Part shown: positions 42,544 through 46,646 of the stretch, piece after piece
Position numbering within the stretch: position 1 is the stretch's first letter
How the letters are laid out: each line of letters starts with the position of its first letter
Assembly (NCBI GenBank): GCA_019119085.1
Contig: DWXT01000113.1
Location: forward strand, 1-46,646
Source of the DNA: Flavonifractor avistercoris
Lineage (GTDB): Bacteria; Bacillota; Clostridia; Oscillospirales; Oscillospiraceae
DNA length: 46,646 nucleotides
Reading direction: 5' to 3'
Position numbers and translations under genes: made by a program
Notes under the pieces: generated by a model
Told to the model about the DNA's origin: nothing
The model's input: the letters and a program-made list of their open reading frames with translations, nothing else
The model's database searches: none

Positions 42544-43919
42544 GCAAGTATATCGCGGTCATCCCCAGGGCCGGCATCACCCGGCTGGCCCTGGTGGAGG
42601 CCGGGGGGCGCCCCATGGCCCAGGTCAAGGAGGCGCTGGGCTGCCAGTACATCATCAATTCCTGGTTCTACAACATGAACACCGGCAAGGCCGTGGGCAA
42701 CCTGTGCATCGACGGGGAGGTCAAGGCGCGGGCCGGCTGGGCGGGCTATGGCCTCACCTGGGACACCGGCCCCGACATCCGCATGGAGGTGGTGCCGGGG
42801 GCCAAGGCGGGGCGGAGCTATCTGAGCGGCGTGGAGCTGCTCACCCCCAGCCGGGGGCCGGAGGAGCCCGCCAGCTACCCCGCCGAGTACGGCGGGAAGC
42901 GGGGCCGCTCGGCGGCCCTGCTGGCCGGGGAGTACCTGATCCTGTACTGCTCCGGCGACGGCACGGCGGACGCCGCCACACCGGACGCCATGCGGGAGGA
43001 GCTGGTGGGAATCGGCACCCTGTGCGCCAGGGCGGAGCAGCTGCGGCTGCTGGGCCTGGACTCCGGCGGCTCCAGCCAGTGCGACTTCGGCGGCGGCCGG
43101 AGGATCACCAGCCCCCGGCGGGTGGCGGGGTACCTGTGCGTCTGGACAAAAGAGAGCGGCCAGGAGCCGCCGGAACAGGAGGAGAGGCCTGTGAGCAGAA
43201 AGACCGTCTGCCTGGATCCCGGCCACGGGCCGGGCTGCGTCAACGGCGCCCCGGACGGGAGCTATCAGGAGCGGGAATTTACCTGGGATATGTACCGGCG
43301 CATCGCCCCCCTGCTGGAACGGCAGGGGGTGCGCGCGCTCTGCACACGGACGGAGGACAGCGACCCCACCCTCGCCGAGCGGGCCGGGGTGAGCAACCGG
43401 GCGGGGGCGGACTGCTACGTCTCCCTCCACTCCAACGCCGCGGGAAACGACGGGTGGTATGACGCCTCCGGCCTGGAGATCTACACCTCCGCCGGGCCGG
43501 AGACCGCCCAGCGGAACGTGCTGGCCTCCGCCCTTGCGGACGCCTTCCGCGCCGCCGGGGTGGCCCTGCGCGGCTCCCCCATCAAGCACCGGATGTATAC
43601 CGTGCTGGCCAAGACCGACGCCCCCGCCTGCCTCATCGAGTACGGTTTCCACACCTCGAAAGCGGATGTGGAAAAGCTGAAGGACTCCGGCTTCCGGGAC
43701 AGGCTGGCAGAGGCCACCGCCCGGGGGCTCTGCGCCTGGCTGGGGGCGGCGTGGCAGGAGCCGGCAGAGGATGCCTCCGGGCTGGACGCCGACGTGGATA
43801 CGCTGGCAGAGGCCGGGGTGATCAGCAACGCCGGCTACTGGAAAGCGGGCCGGTACGCGGCGGACACGGTGGCGGCCCTGATCGGCAGGATGGCCGAATT
43901 TGTGAGAGGAGTGGCGTAG
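42540..43919 (+). CDS. Endolysin: NAGPA-like domain fused to amidase_3
   Basis: The protein has 459 residues. The first half (about 1-205) resembles phosphodiester glycosidase NAGPA-type domains: IINSWFYNMNTGKAVGNLCIDGEV, YLILYCSGDG and LGLDSGGSSQCDFGGG. After an EPPEQEE linker, an N-acetylmuramoyl-L-alanine amidase_3 domain (about 218-405) shows TVCLDPGHGPG, YVSLHSNAAGN and CLIEYGFHTS, with zinc histidines and the catalytic glutamate in place. The tail (TLAEAGVISNAGYWKAGRYAADTVAALIG) is a small helical repeat. It should cut peptide stems from glycan strands. There is no signal peptide, so export would depend on the holin encoded next. Confidence 0.85.
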   Translation: MSKYIAVIPRAGITRLALVEAGGRPMAQVKEALGCQYIINSWFYNMNTGKAVGNLCIDGEVKARAGWAGYGLTWDTGPDIRMEVVPGAKAGRSYLSGVELLTPSRGPEEPASYPAEYGGKRGRSAALLAGEYLILYCSGDGTADAATPDAMREELVGIGTLCARAEQLRLLGLDSGGSSQCDFGGGRRITSPRRVAGYLCVWTKESGQEPPEQEERPVSRKTVCLDPGHGPGCVNGAPDGSYQEREFTWDMYRRIAPLLERQGVRALCTRTEDSDPTLAERAGVSNRAGADCYVSLHSNAAGNDGWYDASGLEIYTSAGPETAQRNVLASALADAFRAAGVALRGSPIKHRMYTVLAKTDAPACLIEYGFHTSKADVEKLKDSGFRDRLAEATARGLCAWLGAAWQEPAEDASGLDADVDTLAEAGVISNAGYWKAGRYAADTVAALIGRMAEFVRGVA

Positions 43920-44393
43920 ATGGAGCACATCAACAGAATCAAGGCCGCGGCGGTGGGGGTTCTGGGGTGCCTCACCGCCCTGTGGGGGTGGTTCGGCTGG
44001 CTGGTGGTGGCCTGGATCGGCTGCATGGTGCTGGACTACGCCACCGGCTCCGCCGCCGCCCTGCGCTCCGGGGAGTGGTCGTCCAAAATCGCCCGGGACG
44101 GCCTGTGGCACAAGCTGGGGTCTATGGTGGCCGTGCTGGTGGCCGCCATTTTGGACGGGGTGATCCGGCTGGCGCTGGCGCACATTCCCGCCCTGGAGCT
44201 GCCCTTTGAGTACACCGTGTTCGTCAGCGTCCTGGTGCTGGTGTGGTACATCCTCACCGAGCTGGGCTCCGTGGTGGAAAACGCGGGAGCCCTGGGGGCG
44301 CCTGTCCCCGCCTGGCTGGCCCGCATGCTGGCCGCCCTGGAGAGCGGCGTGGACAGGACGGGCTCCGCCATGGGCGGGGACGGGGAGGAATGA
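43920..44393 (+). CDS. Phage holin, family 4 (TcdE-like)
   Basis: The protein has 157 residues and directly abuts the endolysin stop. Two N-terminal apolar segments (about 8-42) are followed by WIGCMVLDYATGSAAALRSGEWSSKIARDGLWHKLGSM, the conserved stretch of the phage_holin_4_1 family, and then two more helices (about 68-85 and 95-120) with a charged C-terminus. Family members make pores that let endolysins reach the wall; TcdE exports toxins in Clostridioides. The family call is good; the actual role here is inferred. Confidence 0.88.
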   Translation: MEHINRIKAAAVGVLGCLTALWGWFGWLVVAWIGCMVLDYATGSAAALRSGEWSSKIARDGLWHKLGSMVAVLVAAILDGVIRLALAHIPALELPFEYTVFVSVLVLVWYILTELGSVVENAGALGAPVPAWLARMLAALESGVDRTGSAMGGDGEE

Positions 44394-44406
44394 GGGCGGC
44401 GGGCCC

Positions 44407-45342
44407 TTACCCCACCCGGTTGCGCAGGGGCTCCCCCCGCAGATAGCGGCCCAGGTTGTCCAGGGCGATGGCGGCAATGCGGCGGGCGGTGTCGGGCAGG
44501 TGGTCGCCGCCGGCGGCGTGGGGGGTGATCAGGGCCCGGGGCTGGCGCCAGAGGGGGTGCTCCGGCGGCAGGGGCTCCGGATCGGTCACGTCCAGTCCGG
44601 CCCCCCACAGGCGGCCGGACTCCAGCACCTCCGCCAGGGCGGCGCAGTCCACCACGCTCCCCCGGCCGCCGTTGAGGAGGATGGCGTCCTCCTTCAGGCG
44701 TAGCAGCCGCTCCCGGCCGAACAGGCCCGCCGTCTCCGGCGACTGGGGCAGGGTCAGGGCCACCACGTCGGCCCGGGGCAGCAGCTCGTCCAGCTCGGAG
44801 AAGCCGTACATGTGCTGGATGCCGTCGGCGGGGCGGGCGGGATCCCGGCGCACGCCGGCGGTATGGGCCCCCAGGGCCAGGCACAGCCGGGCGAAGGAGG
44901 CGCCCAGATCCCCGGTGCCCACCACCAGCACCTGGGCGTCCAGCAGGGTGCGGGCCCGGCCCAGATCCTGCCACCGGGCCTGCATCTGCTGATCCCGGTA
45001 CTGGGGCAGGCGCTTCATGAGGGCGAGCAGCATGGCAAACAGGTGCTCCGACACCGAGTGGCCGTAGGCCCCGGTGGAGCAGGTCAGCAGAACCCCCTCC
45101 GGCAGGACGCCGGGGGCGGTGTAGGCGTCCACCCCGGCGCTGCGTGTGTGGAGCCAGCGCAGGCCCGCCGCCCCCTTCAGGGCGGCGGGGGGCGGGTTGC
45201 CCAGGATCACCTCGGCCCCGGCATAGTCGGCGGCGTCCAGATCTCCGGCGGCGGCGAAGCGCTGGGAGACGCCGGGGGCGGCGGCCAGGAAGGCCTCCCT
45301 CTCCGCCGGCGTGAGGCTGAGCAGGTTGAGAATCTTGTCCAT
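44407..45342 (-). CDS. D-2-hydroxyacid dehydrogenase
   Basis: The protein has 311 residues. The ATG at 45340-45342 follows AAAGGAG; frames running further upstream lack a ribosome site. The Rossmann motif GTGDLGASFARL lies near 142-153. The catalytic triad is visible: Arg in NGGRGSVVD, Glu in LDVTDPEPLP and His in ITPHAAGG. It reduces or oxidises a 2-hydroxy or 2-keto acid with NAD(P)H; the substrate could be glyoxylate or hydroxypyruvate, or, with glucarate dehydratase beside it, a sugar-acid intermediate. It is transcribed away from the glucarate gene. Confidence 0.88.
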   Translation of the reverse strand: MDKILNLLSLTPAEREAFLAAAPGVSQRFAAAGDLDAADYAGAEVILGNPPPAALKGAAGLRWLHTRSAGVDAYTAPGVLPEGVLLTCSTGAYGHSVSEHLFAMLLALMKRLPQYRDQQMQARWQDLGRARTLLDAQVLVVGTGDLGASFARLCLALGAHTAGVRRDPARPADGIQHMYGFSELDELLPRADVVALTLPQSPETAGLFGRERLLRLKEDAILLNGGRGSVVDCAALAEVLESGRLWGAGLDVTDPEPLPPEHPLWRQPRALITPHAAGGDHLPDTARRIAAIALDNLGRYLRGEPLRNRVG

Positions 45343-45494
45343 GGTTCGGTTCGCTCCTTTCAGGGGTATGGTACCACCCTTTGGGGCGGGGGGCAACTTC
45401 GGAAAACTGAACCTCGACGGGGGATCCATAAGCGGGAATATGAGAAAGCCCGCCATGGATCAGTTCTTTTAAGTCTTTCTTCAGTTTATCCAAT

Positions 45495-45523
45495 TTGATT
45501 TCTGTTCCATCCCGTGATACAAT
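45495..45523 (+). promoter_or_regulatory. Promoter of the glucarate dehydratase gene
   Basis: TTGATT (45495-45500) and TACAAT (45518-45523) have a 17-base spacer, in an AT-rich stretch. Confidence 0.6.
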
Positions 45524-45551
45524 GCTTTCACAATCCATTGCAGATGCGTTC

Positions 45552-45563
45552 CCTTTGCAAAGG
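45552..45563. promoter_or_regulatory. Palindrome downstream of the promoter
   Basis: CCTTTGCAAAGG, a perfect 12-bp palindrome about 25 bases after the likely transcription start, is a candidate operator for a sugar-acid repressor. Confidence 0.4.
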
Positions 45564-45635
45564 AAGCTTTCGGAGCCGCTCACTGCCAACAGCCATCCGA
45601 GGCCATCCATTTGAAACAAAAAGGAGTGCATTGCT

Positions 45636-46646
45636 ATGTCCAATACCCCGAAGGTTGCCGCCATGGAGGTCTTTCCCGTGGCGGGCAAGGATTGCATGGA
45701 ACTGAACCTCTCCGGCGCCCACGCCCCCTATTTCACCCGCAACGTGGTGGTGCTCACCGACGACCGGGGCAACACCGGCATCGGCGAGGTGCCCGGCGGC
45801 CAGAAGATCACCAAGGCGCTGGAGGATGTGAAGCACCTGGTGGAGGGCACCAGCGTGGCCGACTACAAGATGACCCTGCGCAGGATCAACGAGTGGCTCT
45901 CCGCCAACATCAAGGACGATGTGCGGGGACAGCAGACCTTCGACCTGCGCACCGGCGTCCACGTAGTCACCGCCGTGGAGACCCCCCTGCTGGATCTGCT
46001 GGGCCAGTACCTGGAGGTGCCCATGGCCGCCCTGCTGGGCGACGGCATCCAGCGGGAGCGGGTGCGCTTCCTGAGCTACCTGTTCTACGTGGGCGACCGG
46101 AAGAAGACCGACCTGCCCTACTACTCCGAGCCGGACTCCGACTGCGCCTGGTACCGCCTGCGCCATGAGGAGGCCCTCACCCCCGACGCCATCGTGGCCC
46201 TGGCAAAGGCCACCTACGACAAGTACGGCTTTGAGGACTTCAAGCTCAAGGGCGGCGTGCTGGAGGGCAAGGAGGAGCTGAAGGCCGTCCAGGCCCTGAA
46301 GGAGGCCTTCCCCAAGGCCCGCATCACCCTGGATCCCAACGGCGGCTGGCTGCTGAAGGACGCGCTGGCCCTGGCGCCCGAGCTGAAGAAGGTGCTGGCC
46401 TACTGCGAGGATCCCTGCGGCGCCGAGGGCGGCTTCTCCGGCCGGGAGATCATGGCCGAGTTCCGCCAGGAGAGCGGCATGCCCACCGCCACCAACATGA
46501 TCGACACCGACTGGCGGCAGATGCGCCACTGCATTGCCCTGCACAGCGTGGACATCCCCCTGGCCGACCCCCACTTCTGGACGATGGCCGGCTCCGTCCG
46601 GGTGGGCCAGATGTGCAACGACTTCGGCCTGATGTGGGGCTGCCAC
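45636..46646 (+). CDS. gudD: Glucarate dehydratase (3' end cut by window)
   Basis: 337 codons are open to the window end without a stop; the family is about 445 residues. AAAGGAG lies 10 bases before the ATG. This is an enolase-superfamily enzyme: K203 and K205 in FKLKGG are the base pair, D233 in LDPNGGW and the Glu in CEDPCG bind magnesium, ATNMIDTDWRQM follows, and the last residue seen is the histidine of WGCH, where the catalytic His-Asp region begins. It dehydrates D-glucarate and L-idarate to 5-keto-4-deoxyglucarate. The neighbouring hydroxyacid dehydrogenase is divergent. The call is firm although the C-terminus is not visible. Confidence 0.93.
   Translation, partial: MSNTPKVAAMEVFPVAGKDCMELNLSGAHAPYFTRNVVVLTDDRGNTGIGEVPGGQKITKALEDVKHLVEGTSVADYKMTLRRINEWLSANIKDDVRGQQTFDLRTGVHVVTAVETPLLDLLGQYLEVPMAALLGDGIQRERVRFLSYLFYVGDRKKTDLPYYSEPDSDCAWYRLRHEEALTPDAIVALAKATYDKYGFEDFKLKGGVLEGKEELKAVQALKEAFPKARITLDPNGGWLLKDALALAPELKKVLAYCEDPCGAEGGFSGREIMAEFRQESGMPTATNMIDTDWRQMRHCIALHSVDIPLADPHFWTMAGSVRVGQMCNDFGLMWGCH

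Overview
The window reads as chromosome of a GC-rich anaerobic Firmicute, most likely Oscillospiraceae of the Flavonifractor / Lawsonibacter / Pseudoflavonifractor kind. The signs are strong AGGAGG-type ribosome sites, frequent GTG and TTG starts, a Spo0A-like protein, DUF1836 and DUF4179-type regulators, DnaD/DnaI primosome genes, and a strong GC skew at third codon positions that opens very long false reading frames on the opposite strand. No rRNA, tRNA, CRISPR array or complete insertion sequence was seen.

Layout. 0-9.4 kb: a molybdenum hydroxylase (xanthine dehydrogenase type) locus. xdhABC runs rightward (5.7-9.4 kb). Facing it on the left are a lipoprotein, two fold-type II PLP enzymes (one threonine synthase-like), a small membrane protein and a MocA-type cofactor nucleotidyltransferase. 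9.8-14.3 kb: an anti-sigma / ECF sigma pair and a calcium-type P-ATPase. 14.4-19.9 kb, all leftward: an XRE regulator coupled to a Spo0A-like response regulator, a PrsA-type foldase lipoprotein, a flotillin / NfeD pair, and a DUF1836 regulator with a consensus promoter built around a palindrome. 20.6-25.1 kb: rpsO, pnp, a stem-loop array, a 32-residue membrane peptide gene and an M16 peptidase. 25.3-28.3 kb: two unknown genes and the leftward dnaD-dnaI pair. 28.5-31.4 kb: zapA, a U32 peptidase-family RNA-modification protein and dut. 31.7-40.2 kb: an envelope-growth operon, maf-mreC-mreD-(multi-TM protein)-PBP2-GH13-GT2. 40.4-44.4 kb: an isolated phage-like lysis cassette with a sigma-like regulator, a tail-type carbohydrate-binding protein, a two-domain endolysin and a holin, but no capsid or integrase genes. 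44.4-46.6 kb: a D-2-hydroxyacid dehydrogenase and, facing away, a glucarate dehydratase cut by the window end.

The most unusual non-coding content is in the gene-free gaps at 2.3-3.2, 9.4-9.8, 20.0-20.6, 25.1 and 31.4-31.7 kb. They are packed with GTAG-headed imperfect palindromes that look like REP elements, and with a longer composite repeat whose hairpins keep pairing while their sequence changes between copies. In two genes the REP tetranucleotide supplies the TAG stop codon. A second structured stretch, five consecutive hairpins after pnp, shares a loop motif with the first 33 bases of the window.

All functional calls rest on reading motifs and gene order by eye. No database search was run.
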